Part shown: positions 17,855 through 26,516 of the stretch, one piece after another
Numbering within the stretch: position 1 is the stretch's first letter
How the letters are laid out: every line of letters begins with the position of its first letter
NCBI GenBank assembly: GCA_038237925.1
Contig: JBBRYF010000008.1
Location: 53,062-117,061 of the forward strand
DNA length: 64,000 nucleotides
Origin: AC-32 sp038237925
GTDB taxonomy: Bacteria > Actinomycetota > Thermoleophilia > Gaiellales > Gaiellaceae
Direction: 5' to 3'
Notes under the pieces: generated by a model
Databases searched by the model: none
Seen by the model: the letters and a program-made list of their open reading frames with translations, nothing else
Told to the model about the DNA's origin: nothing
Made by a program: the position numbers and the translations under genes

Positions 17855-19694
17855 CGCCGGTGGGGCCGCTGGGCCCGCTGGCCCCGCTCGGCCCGCTCGG
17901 GCCCTTCTTCGGCGGCACCGGCCTCGCCTTCGTCCCGACGTGCACGATGCGCGGCTCACCGCGGTAGGACGAGTACCACGTGTTGTCGTAGAGCAGGGCG
18001 CCGCCGGCTGCGTAGACGCGCCGCCGGACGCTCGTCGACCGTGAGGGCTCGCCGCTCGACTCCACGTACGTCGCGCCCTTGTAGAGCGCCGCGTCCGGCA
18101 CGCGCTGCAGCGGCGGCGGCCCAGTGTCGACGAGCGCCCGCGTCTCGCTGACGACGTGGCGGTGGATGGGCGCGCCGTACAGCTCGACCCTGAGCGAGTA
18201 CGAGCCGACGTAGGTGCGCACGAGCAGCCAATGCGGCGTGTCGTTGACGAACTTCAGGTCGACGTCCGGGTAGTTCACCGTCGCGTCGCGCCCCTGCGGG
18301 TAGTGGCTGATGTAGAGCGCGTGGTTCGTCCGCTCGGTGATCCGGAGGCCCGCTTCGTAGGCGGCGTTGAAGACCGTCGTCGAGACCTGGCAGACACCGC
18401 CGCCGAGGCCGGTCGTCACCTCGCCGTTGATGATCACGGGCGCCTCGCGAAAGCCCTTGTCCGCCGTCCGCGCGCCGGTCGCGCCGTTGAACGAGAACGT
18501 GGCGCCGGGGGCGACGAGCTTCCCATCGATCAGACGCGCGACGAGCTGGACGTTGTGGATGCGGTTCGGGTCGCCGCCGTAGATGGTCTCGTAGCCGGCG
18601 ATGCGGCTCGTGATCCCCATCGCGCGGGCCTGCGCGGTGCTGCGGCCCGGCTGGGCGTAGCTCACGACCACGCGCGCAGAGCGATTACCGGAAGCGAGCG
18701 CGGCGGTAAGGACGTCACGCCCGGTCGCGAGCGCGTTGACGACGCGTCCGGGCCGCGCGGGGACGACCGCGACTCGACCGCTCGAGAGGGGGTTGAAGGT
18801 CGCGTCCCGCGCGGGCTTGTCGATCCCGCGGCCGAGCCGCGCGAAGTAGCGCGTCGCGCCCGGGCCGCCGACGGCGAGCTTGCTCGCGCCGTCGTGCGGC
18901 AGCTCGAGGATCGACGCGAGCTGGCGCTTCGGGAGCCACCAGGACGCGACGCCGAGCTTCATCCGCACCGGCCGGGCGAGGGCCGTCCGGACCTGAGCAG
19001 CGACGGGCACGAGGTCGGCCGCACGCACCTTCGGCTGGTCGACGCGCACCGGCAGCGCGACTGTGCCCCGGTGGAATCCGGCCAGAGCGCGGACGATCGC
19101 GTCGCTCGCAGCGGCGCGGTCGAGCGCGTGACCCGCCTGGGCGGGGACGACGACCGGCTGCAACCGCCGCAGCACGAGCGCTGCGTCACGATGAGAGCCT
19201 TGGATCACGCGGCTCATGCGGCTCACCTCGTAGGCGAGGGCCTGGTCGAGCACACGCGTGGGCGGCGAGACGTCGGCGCCGAAGACGCGCACGCCGATGC
19301 GCCGGATGCCGCGGATCGGCCCGAGTCCGTCGCCCTGGTTCAGCGCCAGCCGCACCGCCGCGTTCCAGTCAGTCTCGACGCCGAGGCTGGCCGGCCGCAG
19401 CCGCCATTCGTGGCGGCCCGCGGTGAACGTCACCGGCACCTGCGCGAGCGCGGCCGAGCGGCGCTCGAGCTTCGTGCGCGCCTCGGACGCGGTGAGACCC
19501 CCGACGTTGATCCCTTCGATGCGGACTCCGGCTGCGATGCGGCTCGGCGAGCCCGCGAACACGAGCCCGAGCAGCACGCCGCCGACCACAGCGACGACCG
19601 CGAGCGCAGCCAGCCGCTGCACGAGCAGCGCCCTGGAACGACCGCGACGCCGGCTGCGGACCCCAATCGCTCCGGTCCCGGCCTCGACGCGCAA
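17838..19694 (-). CDS. VanW family protein with collagen-like tail
   Basis: 618-residue cell-envelope protein. An N-terminal membrane helix (about 25-47) is followed by two peptidoglycan-binding-4 like repeats and a VanW domain (about 385-515: GATFSFNGATGARTADKGF, GLGGGVCQVSTTVFNAAYEA, NHALYISHYPQGRDATV). A G5-like domain and a collagen-like tail GPSGPSGASGPSGPTG end it. The role of VanW is not established biochemically. TTG 19694 is supported by TAGACT on the minus strand 7 nt upstream. Convergent overlap of 17 bp with the thioesterase gene. Confidence 0.9.
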   Translation of the reverse strand: MRVEAGTGAIGVRSRRRGRSRALLVQRLAALAVVAVVGGVLLGLVFAGSPSRIAAGVRIEGINVGGLTASEARTKLERRSAALAQVPVTFTAGRHEWRLRPASLGVETDWNAAVRLALNQGDGLGPIRGIRRIGVRVFGADVSPPTRVLDQALAYEVSRMSRVIQGSHRDAALVLRRLQPVVVPAQAGHALDRAAASDAIVRALAGFHRGTVALPVRVDQPKVRAADLVPVAAQVRTALARPVRMKLGVASWWLPKRQLASILELPHDGASKLAVGGPGATRYFARLGRGIDKPARDATFNPLSSGRVAVVPARPGRVVNALATGRDVLTAALASGNRSARVVVSYAQPGRSTAQARAMGITSRIAGYETIYGGDPNRIHNVQLVARLIDGKLVAPGATFSFNGATGARTADKGFREAPVIINGEVTTGLGGGVCQVSTTVFNAAYEAGLRITERTNHALYISHYPQGRDATVNYPDVDLKFVNDTPHWLLVRTYVGSYSLRVELYGAPIHRHVVSETRALVDTGPPPLQRVPDAALYKGATYVESSGEPSRSTSVRRRVYAAGGALLYDNTWYSSYRGEPRIVHVGTKARPVPPKKGPSGPSGASGPSGPTGVTAPR

Positions 19695-19716
19695 GGACGA
19701 GAGTCTAGCGGCGGCG

Positions 19717-20535
19717 TCAGAACGTGAAGAGCTCGATTCCGCCGCTCACCTGCACCTCCGCGCCGGTCACGTACGACGCAAGGTCCGAGCAGAGGAAGGC
19801 GACCACGTTCGCGACCTCGTCGGGCTCACCGGTGCGGCGCAGCGCGGTGCGCCGCACCATGCGCTCGTTCAGCTCGGCGTTGCCGAACCCGAAAGCCTCC
19901 GTGCCGACGATCCCGGCCACGATCGCGTTCGCGGTGACGCCGTAGCGGGCGCCCTCGAGCGCGAGGGTCTTCGTGAGCCCGATCACGCCGGCCTTGGTCG
20001 CCGCGTAGCTCGCCTGGCCGAAGCCGCCGAGCGTCCCAGCCACCGAGGCCATCGTCACGATCCGGCCCCAGCCGCGCTCGACCATCGCCGGCCAGACGGC
20101 CTGCGCGCAGTTGAAGACGCCCGTCAGGTTGACGCGCAGGTCACGCTCCCAGAGCTCCGGCGACTGGTCTTCGATCCTCGCGACGTGGTCGAGCGTGGCC
20201 GCGTTGGCGACGAGGATGTCTGGAGCGCCCAGCTCCGTCGCCACGGCGGCGTCGACCTGCGCGCGGTCCGTGACGTCGCAGCGGACAGCGACCGCGCGAC
20301 GCCCGAGCGCTCGGATCTCTTCGGCCGTCTGCTCGGTGTAGACGAGCCCCCGCGAGCGCGCCGCTTGCGCCAGCGGCCCGTACTCGTCAACGTCGGGCCC
20401 GGATTCGAGCTGGATGTCGGCGAGCACGACGTCGGCGCCCGCACGCGCGAGCGCCAGCGCGTCGGCGCGCCCGAGCCCGCGCGAGCTCCCGGTGACGAGC
20501 GCTACTCGTCCCGAGAGGTCGATCTCAATCGTCAC
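19717..20535 (-). CDS. Short-chain dehydrogenase/reductase
   Basis: NAD(P)-dependent oxidoreductase, 272 residues, Rossmann fold. TGSSRGLG is the cofactor loop, CDVTD the adenine pocket, ANAAT the structural motif, and Ser (MASVAG) with YAATK form the active site. An insertion of about 25 residues after beta-2 (IQLESGPDVDEYGPLAQAA) recalls mycofactocin-coupled SDRs, but this is not decisive. Starts with GTG 11 bp inside the acyl-CoA dehydrogenase gene, so the two are co-translated. Likely acts on a hydroxyacyl-CoA or alcohol. Confidence 0.93.
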   Translation of the reverse strand: MTIEIDLSGRVALVTGSSRGLGRADALALARAGADVVLADIQLESGPDVDEYGPLAQAARSRGLVYTEQTAEEIRALGRRAVAVRCDVTDRAQVDAAVATELGAPDILVANAATLDHVARIEDQSPELWERDLRVNLTGVFNCAQAVWPAMVERGWGRIVTMASVAGTLGGFGQASYAATKAGVIGLTKTLALEGARYGVTANAIVAGIVGTEAFGFGNAELNERMVRRTALRRTGEPDEVANVVAFLCSDLASYVTGAEVQVSGGIELFTF

Positions 20536-21703
20536 GCGGGAGAAAGATCTCTCTGGCGATCACCAGCCGCTGGATCTGCGAGGTGCCTTCGTAGATCTGG
20601 AACAGCTTGGCGTCCCGCATCAGCTTTTCGACCGGGTACTCCTTCATGTAGCCGTAGCCGCCGAAGATCTGCACCGCGTCGGTGGTGACCTTCATCGCCG
20701 TGTCTGCGGCGAAGCGCTTGGCGTACGACGACTGCAGCGTCGCCCGCTTGCCCTGGTCGGTCAGCCACGCCGCCTGCCAGACCAGCAGCCTCGCCGCCTC
20801 GATCTCGGCCGCCATGTCCGCGACGAGGAAGTTCACGCCCTGGTTCATCGCGATCGGCTGGCCGAACTGGACGCGCTCGCGTGAGTACTCGACCGAGTGC
20901 TCGAACGCGGCGCGCGCCACGCCGACCGCGCCGGCCGCCGTGCCGGGCCGCGTCTGGTCAAGCGTCTGCATCGCGATCTTGAAGCCGTGGCCCTCGTCGC
21001 CCAGGCGGTTGCGGGCCGGCACCTTCACGTCCTGGAAGGCGAGCGCGGAGGTGTCCGTCGCGCGCTGGCCCATCTTGTCGAGGTGCTTCTCGACCACGAA
21101 GCCCTCGGTGTCGCTCGGGACGATGAAGGCCGTGAGACCGCGGTGGCCGGCGCTCTTGTCGGTCGAGGCGAAGACGATCACCCACGATGCGTGGCCGGCG
21201 TTCGTGATGAACATCTTCGAGCCGTTGAGGACGTACTCGTCGCCGTGGCGAACGGCGGTCGTCTGGATCCCGGAGACATCGGAGCCGGCGTTCGGCTCGG
21301 TCAGCGCGAACGAGCAGAGGATCGGCTCCTCGAGCAGTGGCGACAGCCATTCGCGCTGCTGTTCCTCGGTCCCGCCGATCAGCAGCGGGAGCGCGCCGAG
21401 GATGTTGGCGACGATCGCCGTCCCGATCCCCGAGCAGCCCCAGCAGAGCTCCTCGCCGATCAGCGAGCCCCCCATCGCGCCGAGCCCCGCGCCGCCGAAC
21501 TCCTCCGGGACGTGCGGATTCATCAGCCCGACCTCGTGCGCCGTAGCGATCACGTCGACGGGGTGGGTCTGATCCTCGTCGTACTCGGTCGCCTTCGGCC
21601 GGATCTCCTTCTCGGCGAACTCGTGCGCGAGCTCGCGCAGCGCCCGCTGCTCCTCGGTCAGCTGGAAGGAGACGCCAGTGCTGATTGCCTCTGTCGTAGC
21701 CAT
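20525..21703 (-). CDS. Acyl-CoA dehydrogenase
   Basis: FAD-dependent alpha-beta oxidation of an acyl-CoA. 392 residues. FALTEPNAGSD binds FAD/substrate, MFITNAG follows, and IYEGTSQIQRLVIAREI holds the C-terminal FAD site and the catalytic Glu in its usual place. ATG 21703 (MATTEAIS) has GAGGCGG in front and follows a palindromic operator. An upstream TTG at 21733 would translate through the palindrome and is rejected. In an operon with an enolase-superfamily gene (upstream) and the SDR (downstream). Chain-length preference unknown. Confidence 0.93.
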   Translation of the reverse strand: MATTEAISTGVSFQLTEEQRALRELAHEFAEKEIRPKATEYDEDQTHPVDVIATAHEVGLMNPHVPEEFGGAGLGAMGGSLIGEELCWGCSGIGTAIVANILGALPLLIGGTEEQQREWLSPLLEEPILCSFALTEPNAGSDVSGIQTTAVRHGDEYVLNGSKMFITNAGHASWVIVFASTDKSAGHRGLTAFIVPSDTEGFVVEKHLDKMGQRATDTSALAFQDVKVPARNRLGDEGHGFKIAMQTLDQTRPGTAAGAVGVARAAFEHSVEYSRERVQFGQPIAMNQGVNFLVADMAAEIEAARLLVWQAAWLTDQGKRATLQSSYAKRFAADTAMKVTTDAVQIFGGYGYMKEYPVEKLMRDAKLFQIYEGTSQIQRLVIAREIFLPRDD

Positions 21704-21717
21704 GTCCGCCTCATTGA

Positions 21718-21733
21718 TTGACTGATCAGTCAA
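21718..21733. promoter_or_regulatory. Perfect 16-bp palindrome, likely TetR-type operator
   Basis: TTGACTGATCAGTCAA is a perfect palindrome 14 bp before the acyl-CoA dehydrogenase start, overlapping the stop of the preceding gene by 4 bp. TGACTGA/TCAGTCA half sites are common for TetR-family repressors of fatty-acid genes. A TetR gene lies 4 kb away (25878-26495). Binding is inferred; no second copy was seen. Confidence 0.55.
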
Positions 21734-22764
21734 ACAGTAGCGGCGGCTTCGCTCCAGCGGAACCCCGTCGGCTCTGGCGCGGCCGGAAGCGGGCTCGGCG
21801 GCAGGCCCTCGTGCGGCTCGGGCTCGTTGTAGGCCCGCGGCGCGACGTCATTCGGCCCGCCCGGGTGAAACAGCGAGGCGAGGTACTGGATCTGGCCGCG
21901 ACCGGGGCCGAGCTCGAACATCCCACCGCCGTAGAGACCGATGCCCTTCGCCTCGCAGTGGTCGTAGAAGGCGAGCACCTCCTGAAGGCGGCCAAAGCGC
22001 GACGGCTTGGAGTTCAGCGTCCGCGGAGGGAACGCGAGCCCCTCGACGTCCGCGACCGAATGGATCGGCGCGTCCCAGGTGACGCGGTCGCGGTACGGCT
22101 CGAGGACGGCGTTGGTCTCGTCGTTCAACGCCGGGTCCTCGAGGTACGCGTCGGGGAAGCCCTCGGCGACGCGACGATAGAGCTCGGCATCGGGCGGCAG
22201 ATCGTTCTCGGTGCGGTAGTACGCCTTGTAGTCTGCTGTGACGACGGCTCCGGTCGCGGCGAGTACCGAGATCAGCTCGTCGGTCCAGTCGCTCGCGGGG
22301 TCGAGCTTGAAGCGGTGGCTCGGCTCGAGCTCGAGCCAGCGGCGAACGACGCGGCTCGTGGGCGGTTCGCCGAGACCCGGCGAGATCACGAAGCTGACCG
22401 GCAGCGCCTCCCGGCCTACCGCCTCGGCCAGCGTCGTGCGCGCCTGCCGCAGCGCGAGATCGAGCGCCGCGCTCTCGTACGCCCAGCGGCGGTGCGGGTC
22501 GTCCATGTCGAGCGCGTCCGAGTAGCTCGCGAGCGTCCAGGAGCCCTTGAGCGGCAGGACCGGCCCGGCCCCCTGCTCGCGGTCGTGGTGCTCCGGGTAC
22601 CACGTCACGTCCTCGCCGACACCCTCCTCCCCGCCACCCTGCAGGTGCACGACCGTCGTCACGCGGGTGAAGCCGCGCGTGACCGGGCGCTCGAGACGCT
22701 CGAGCTCGTACGCGGCGACTTCGAGCGAAGAAGAGGCAAGGCGCTTCCATAGACTCTCGGGCAT
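21730..22764 (-). CDS. Enolase-superfamily protein, function unassigned
   Basis: 344 residues resembling the mandelate racemase/muconate cycloisomerase side of the enolase superfamily. A capping domain (ELERLERPVTRGFTRVTTVV, YESAALDLALRQA) is followed by a barrel: SHRFKLDPASDW may carry the Lys/Asp, YLEDPALNDET the Glu metal ligand, TWDAPIHS the next Asp, and LNSKPSRFG a C-terminal Lys. Whether it is an active enzyme cannot be told. Its ATG overlaps the ATG of the divergent acyl-CoA dehydrogenase in one CATG. Minus-strand TAAGGT (22778-22773) lies 8 nt upstream. Confidence 0.75.
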   Translation of the reverse strand: MPESLWKRLASSSLEVAAYELERLERPVTRGFTRVTTVVHLQGGGEEGVGEDVTWYPEHHDREQGAGPVLPLKGSWTLASYSDALDMDDPHRRWAYESAALDLALRQARTTLAEAVGREALPVSFVISPGLGEPPTSRVVRRWLELEPSHRFKLDPASDWTDELISVLAATGAVVTADYKAYYRTENDLPPDAELYRRVAEGFPDAYLEDPALNDETNAVLEPYRDRVTWDAPIHSVADVEGLAFPPRTLNSKPSRFGRLQEVLAFYDHCEAKGIGLYGGGMFELGPGRGQIQYLASLFHPGGPNDVAPRAYNEPEPHEGLPPSPLPAAPEPTGFRWSEAAATV

Positions 22765-23974
22765 GGACTTCGACCTTAGCGCGGAGCAGCGGCTGATTCA
22801 GGACACGGTGCGCTCGTTCGTCGACGAGCGGGTGCTGCCGAACGCGATCGAGAACGACATCGAGCACCGCCTCGACATGGACGTGATCGCAGGCATGGCC
22901 GAGCTCGGGCTGCTCGGGATCGTGATTCCGGAGGAGTACGGCGGAGCCGGGCTCGACTTCGTGGCCGAGGCGCTCGCGTGCGAGGAGATCGAGCGGGGCG
23001 AGGCGGCTTTCCGAACGCTGATCTCCGTCCACGTCGGCTTGAACTCGCTCTCGCTGCTGCGCTACGCCTCCGAGGAGCAGAAGCAGCGCTACCTCGTGCC
23101 GCAGGCGCGCGGCGAGAAGCTCGCGTGCTTCGGCCTAACCGAGCCGGCCGCGGGGTCGGACGTCGCCGCGATGCTCACCACGGCGCGCCGCGAGGGCGAC
23201 TCCTACGTGCTCAACGGCCAGAAGAACTGGATCTCCTACGCGACCGTTGCCGACCACCAGCTCGTCTTCGCGAAGACGGATCCGTCCGCTAAGCACAAGG
23301 GCATCTCGGCGTTCATCGTCGAGCGCGAGTGGCCCGGCGTCACGACGCGCGAGACCGAGCACAAGCTCGGCATCTGGGCCGGCTCGACCGGCGAGCTCTT
23401 CTTCGAGAACGTCGAGGTGCCGGCCGAGAACCTCGTCGGCGAGGAGGGCCAGGGCTTCGAGATCGCGATGTACGGGCTCGACCAGGGCCGCTTCACGGTC
23501 GCGGCCGGCGCGTGCGGGGTCGTGCGCGCCTGTCTCGAACGCTCGGTGGAGTACGCACGTGAGCGCGAGACCTTCGGACAGGCGATCGGCCGTTACCAGT
23601 TCGTGCAGGACATGATCGCGGAGATGGTGCTCGGCTACGAGACGTCGAAGCTGCTCGTGATGCAGGCGGCGTGGCTGAAGAACCAGGGCGTGCGGAACAC
23701 CCGCGAGACCTCGCTGGCGAAGTGGCACGCGACCGAGTCGGCGTTCCGCGCGGCTCACCTCGCGATCCAGGTGCACGGCGCGTACGGCTACTCGGCCGAG
23801 TACGGGATCGAGCGCTACTTCCGCAACGCGCGCGCGCCGATCATCTACGAGGGCACCACGCAGATCCACAAGCTGATGCAGGCCGAGCACGCGCTCGGCT
23901 ACCGGCGCCTAAACGGCGACGGCGACTCCTCGCCGATCGCCGCGTGGGCCCCGGCTCTAGCGCAGACGCGCTAG
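22763..23974 (+). CDS. Acyl-CoA dehydrogenase (second paralogue)
   Basis: 403-residue FAD enzyme of the acyl-CoA dehydrogenase family. ACFGLTEPAAGSD, NWISYATVAD, GQGFEIAMYGLDQGRF and IIYEGTTQIHKLMQAEHALGYR are the landmarks; the catalytic Glu is in the YEGTT loop. The IPEEYGGAGLDFVAEALACE and HKLGIWAGSTGELFFENV segments resemble short/branched-chain or glutaryl-type enzymes, without certainty. ATG 22763 follows a TAGACT hexamer (22750-22755) by 7 nt, so the transcript should be leaderless. Divergent from the enolase-like gene with overlapping start codons. Confidence 0.93.
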   Translation: MDFDLSAEQRLIQDTVRSFVDERVLPNAIENDIEHRLDMDVIAGMAELGLLGIVIPEEYGGAGLDFVAEALACEEIERGEAAFRTLISVHVGLNSLSLLRYASEEQKQRYLVPQARGEKLACFGLTEPAAGSDVAAMLTTARREGDSYVLNGQKNWISYATVADHQLVFAKTDPSAKHKGISAFIVEREWPGVTTRETEHKLGIWAGSTGELFFENVEVPAENLVGEEGQGFEIAMYGLDQGRFTVAAGACGVVRACLERSVEYARERETFGQAIGRYQFVQDMIAEMVLGYETSKLLVMQAAWLKNQGVRNTRETSLAKWHATESAFRAAHLAIQVHGAYGYSAEYGIERYFRNARAPIIYEGTTQIHKLMQAEHALGYRRLNGDGDSSPIAAWAPALAQTR

Positions 23975-23994
23975 CGGACCGCCCGTTTAAGCCG

Positions 23995-24595
23995 TGCCCT
24001 AGGGACAGTCCCTAGGACCTGTCCGAAATGGAGGTGGGCCGTCCGGGCGACAGAAACCGACCTCCGGACCAAGGCCAGTCGCTCGCGCACTCGCAGAGCC
24101 CTGCCGCGACCGGGTTCTCGAGGACGTAGCGACAACTCCTCTCCCAATGTTCTTCGTCCCGCATGACCCTGGCCGAGAACCGATTCTCGAACAGATGCCC
24201 ACGCCGCCCGTAGCGACGGTTGAAGCGTTGCGCATAGACCCCGTTCAGCCAGTGCATCCCCTTCGAAAGAGAGGGCAGCGAGGCGCGCACAATGAGATGG
24301 AAGTGGCTGCTCATCAAGCAATAGACGTCATACCGCCAACTGAAACGGCGCTGCGCGGCGAGGACGAGCTCGTGCAATGTCTCCCGGTCGACCTCGTCGC
24401 GCACGATCAGGCCCCGGTCGACGCCGCGGACGGTCACGTGGTAGATGCCATCAGGAGGGAGCTCGCAGCGGGGAGAGCGCGGCACCTCTACGACGCTATG
24501 CCCGATGTCCCGGAGGGAGGTGCGGCTCTGTCGATTTGGATGCCCTTCGGACTGCGTTTCATCACGAAGTCCGGGCAGGGACTGTCCCTAGGGCA
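23995..24595. mobile_element. RAYT transposase gene bounded by 19-bp inverted repeats
   Basis: TGCCCTAGGGACAGTCCCT at 23995-24013 is repeated in perfect inverse orientation at 24577-24595, enclosing one transposase gene. Each end is itself close to a palindrome. A GGACCTGTCC motif follows the left end (24015-24024). The unit is about 600 bp, and base composition is less G+C-rich than around it. No target-site duplication is obvious. Confidence 0.8.
24012..24485 (-). CDS. REP-associated tyrosine transposase (Y1_Tnp / TnpA_REP)
   Basis: HUH single-strand endonuclease of the IS200/IS605-like RAYT group. 157 residues: GIYHVTVRGVDRGLIVRD at the start, the metal-binding HUH motif SSHFHLIV (about 55-62), RRYGRRGHLFENRFSARV, and the catalytic Tyr in RYVLENPVAAGL. 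Such proteins act on short palindromic repeats and are thought to spread REP sequences. The gene lies inside 19-bp inverted repeats and appears intact. Confidence 0.92.
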   Translation of the reverse strand: MPRSPRCELPPDGIYHVTVRGVDRGLIVRDEVDRETLHELVLAAQRRFSWRYDVYCLMSSHFHLIVRASLPSLSKGMHWLNGVYAQRFNRRYGRRGHLFENRFSARVMRDEEHWERSCRYVLENPVAAGLCECASDWPWSGGRFLSPGRPTSISDRS

Positions 24596-24603
24596 TGACC
24601 CCT

Positions 24604-25878
24604 TCAGACGGCCGGGGCCTCGACTTTCGACCTCGGCTCGATCTCCATCAGCCGCACGAGGAGCGGGATCGCGGCGAGGATCGGCAGGCCGCAGATCGGC
24701 CACAGCACCTGGTAGCCGCTCGTCGCCTGGAGGTACGGCTTCGCCAGGTCGATCGCGAGCCCGGCGACCGGTGCCCCGACGAGCAGGCCGATCCCCTTCG
24801 TCGTCGTCGCGAGACCGGAAACCGCACCGCGGTGCTCGACCGGCACGATCTTGTAGAGCAGCCCCCACGCGAGCGTCATCACGGTCCCGCCCGCGATCGA
24901 GACGAGGATGATCAGCGGGAAGTACCAATCGTGCCAGCGCTGGGCGAGCCCGCCGACGAGGAAGCCGGCGCCGTAGATCCACGAAGCGAAGAAGATCACG
25001 CGCGCCAAGCCGAAGCGGTCGCCGAGTCGCCCCGCGAGGATCGCCGCGATCACGTAGCCCGTCGCGACGGCCCCGAGCACCGCCGACGACATCACCTTTG
25101 ACTGGTGCAGCCCGTCGATGATGTAGAGCACGACGAAGGTCCGCGCCGCGGCGAAGGTGCCTTCCCACGCCGAGTTGGCGAGCAGGAACCGGCGCACGTC
25201 GCCGTCGGCCCAGAAGATGTGCCAGCTCCGCTTGATGTAGGCGATGAACCCCTCGAACACGCGCCCGTGCCCGCCGTCCTCGCGAACGAGCAGGATCGTC
25301 AGCCCGCAGGCGGTCGTCGTCAGGATCGCGGCGAGCACGAACGGCGCCGGCCGCCACAGCTTGAAGAGCAGCCCGCCGCCGACGAGGGCGATCCCGATCG
25401 CGATCCCGCGCTGGATGTGCTGCACGCTCTGCGACCGCCCGAACGTCTCGGCCGGCAGCACGTCCGGATAGAGGCCGCGGTACGGCGTCTCGAAGAGGTA
25501 GTACGCGAAGAAGAATGACATCACGATCACGACCGTCGTCCAGAGGTTGGGCATGAACGGCATCAGCAGCAGGCAGAAGCCGATCGGGAAGACCGCGACG
25601 AGCATGAACGGGCGGCGGCGGCCGAGCGGCGTGTGGAAGCTGTCGCTCCACGGCCCGATCACCGGCGAGAGCGTCAGCGCGAAGATCCCCTCGGCCCCGA
25701 GCACCGCGCCGATCAGGCCGCCGGAGCTCGTGAAGCGGTGCAGGAGCGGAGGCAGGTAGGCGGCGGTCGTCGTCAGCGAGAACGCGAGCCCGAAGGCACC
25801 GAGCCCGAGCGCCCAGAAGACGCGCCGCCGGACCCCGGGCAGGCCGACCAGGGCCTCGGACGCCGCTGTCGTCTCCAT
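24604..25878 (-). CDS. MFS transporter
   Basis: 424-residue membrane protein with about 12 helices, of the major facilitator superfamily. The loop DSFHTPLGRRRPFMLVAV is the GxxxDRxGRR-like motif between helices 2 and 3, in the form seen in SLC45/GPH-like members, so a sugar or other small solute is possible but unproven. Its ATG overlaps the TetR stop by 1 bp (TGATG), so it is co-transcribed with and perhaps controlled by that regulator. The 3' end lies 8 bp from the RAYT element. Confidence 0.88.
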   Translation of the reverse strand: METTAASEALVGLPGVRRRVFWALGLGAFGLAFSLTTTAAYLPPLLHRFTSSGGLIGAVLGAEGIFALTLSPVIGPWSDSFHTPLGRRRPFMLVAVFPIGFCLLLMPFMPNLWTTVVIVMSFFFAYYLFETPYRGLYPDVLPAETFGRSQSVQHIQRGIAIGIALVGGGLLFKLWRPAPFVLAAILTTTACGLTILLVREDGGHGRVFEGFIAYIKRSWHIFWADGDVRRFLLANSAWEGTFAAARTFVVLYIIDGLHQSKVMSSAVLGAVATGYVIAAILAGRLGDRFGLARVIFFASWIYGAGFLVGGLAQRWHDWYFPLIILVSIAGGTVMTLAWGLLYKIVPVEHRGAVSGLATTTKGIGLLVGAPVAGLAIDLAKPYLQATSGYQVLWPICGLPILAAIPLLVRLMEIEPRSKVEAPAV

Positions 25879-26495
25879 CAGGCCTTGGCCGTCGCCAGCT
25901 CGGACGAGAGCCCGCCGGCCACGATCTCGACAAGTGTCCGCTCCGCGCGCGCGACGTCTTCCTCGGAATCGGGCAGGCGCCCGAGCACCCAGCCCGTCAG
26001 CAGCTCTTCGACCGCGCCGTAGAAGACGTAGCTCGCGAGCCTCGCGTCGAGATCGGAGCGGATCGAGCCGTCTGCCTGGCCGCGCTCGACGATCTCCTGG
26101 ATCGCCGCGAACGACTCGACGATCTCGTCCATCTCGCCCGGCAGGTGCTGGCTGCGCGTCACCTCGAGCACCAGCACCCGCACGAGGTCGGGCTCACGGC
26201 GCCATGAGCGCAGCAGGATCTCCGCGACCTTGCGCAGCTGCTCGCGCGGCGGGTCGCCGGCTTGCTCGACGCTCCTGATCGTGTCGATCAGCGCCCGCCA
26301 GGTTTCGCGGAAGACGGTCAGCAGGACGTCTTCCTTCGACTTGAAGTAGTGGTAGAGCAGGCCGTATGCGACGCCGGCCTCCTCGGCGATGTCGCCGACG
26401 CGGCTCGCGTGGTAGCCCTTGCGGGCAAAGACGCGCACCGCCGCGTCCAGAAGCAGTCGACGCTTGTCTTCCTGCGCGTTCGTGCGGTTCGGCAC
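25878..26495 (-). CDS. TetR-family transcriptional regulator
   Basis: 205 residues. N-terminal helix-turn-helix: RRLLLDAAVRVFARKGYHAS, then VGDIAEEAGVAYGLLYHYFKSKEDVLL, characteristic of TetR. The C-terminal domain (RKVAEILLRSWRREPDLVRV) resembles FadR/YsiA-type regulators that sense long-chain acyl-CoA; inferred only. GTG 26495 is 8 nt after a minus-strand TACACT (26509-26504). Co-transcribed with an MFS transporter and divergent from a CoA-transferase gene. A candidate operator is the palindrome at 21718-21733. Confidence 0.92.
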   Translation of the reverse strand: MPNRTNAQEDKRRLLLDAAVRVFARKGYHASRVGDIAEEAGVAYGLLYHYFKSKEDVLLTVFRETWRALIDTIRSVEQAGDPPREQLRKVAEILLRSWRREPDLVRVLVLEVTRSQHLPGEMDEIVESFAAIQEIVERGQADGSIRSDLDARLASYVFYGAVEELLTGWVLGRLPDSEEDVARAERTLVEIVAGGLSSELATAKA

Positions 26496-26503
26496 CCCGG
26501 CGG

Positions 26504-26516
26504 AGTGTAGTAGCTT
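26504..26516. promoter_or_regulatory. Back-to-back -10 elements, tetR-type gene / CoA-transferase
   Basis: TACACT on the minus strand (26509-26504) and TAGCTT on the plus strand (26511-26516) almost abut. With the last T at -7 the starts fall at 26497 and 26523, 26 bp apart, one or two bases before each GTG. Confidence 0.45.

Noticed and set aside
18156..19727. Plus-strand open frame of 523 codons opposite the VanW gene
   Set aside because: Antisense noise; the VanW, signal and collagen-like features are all on the minus strand.
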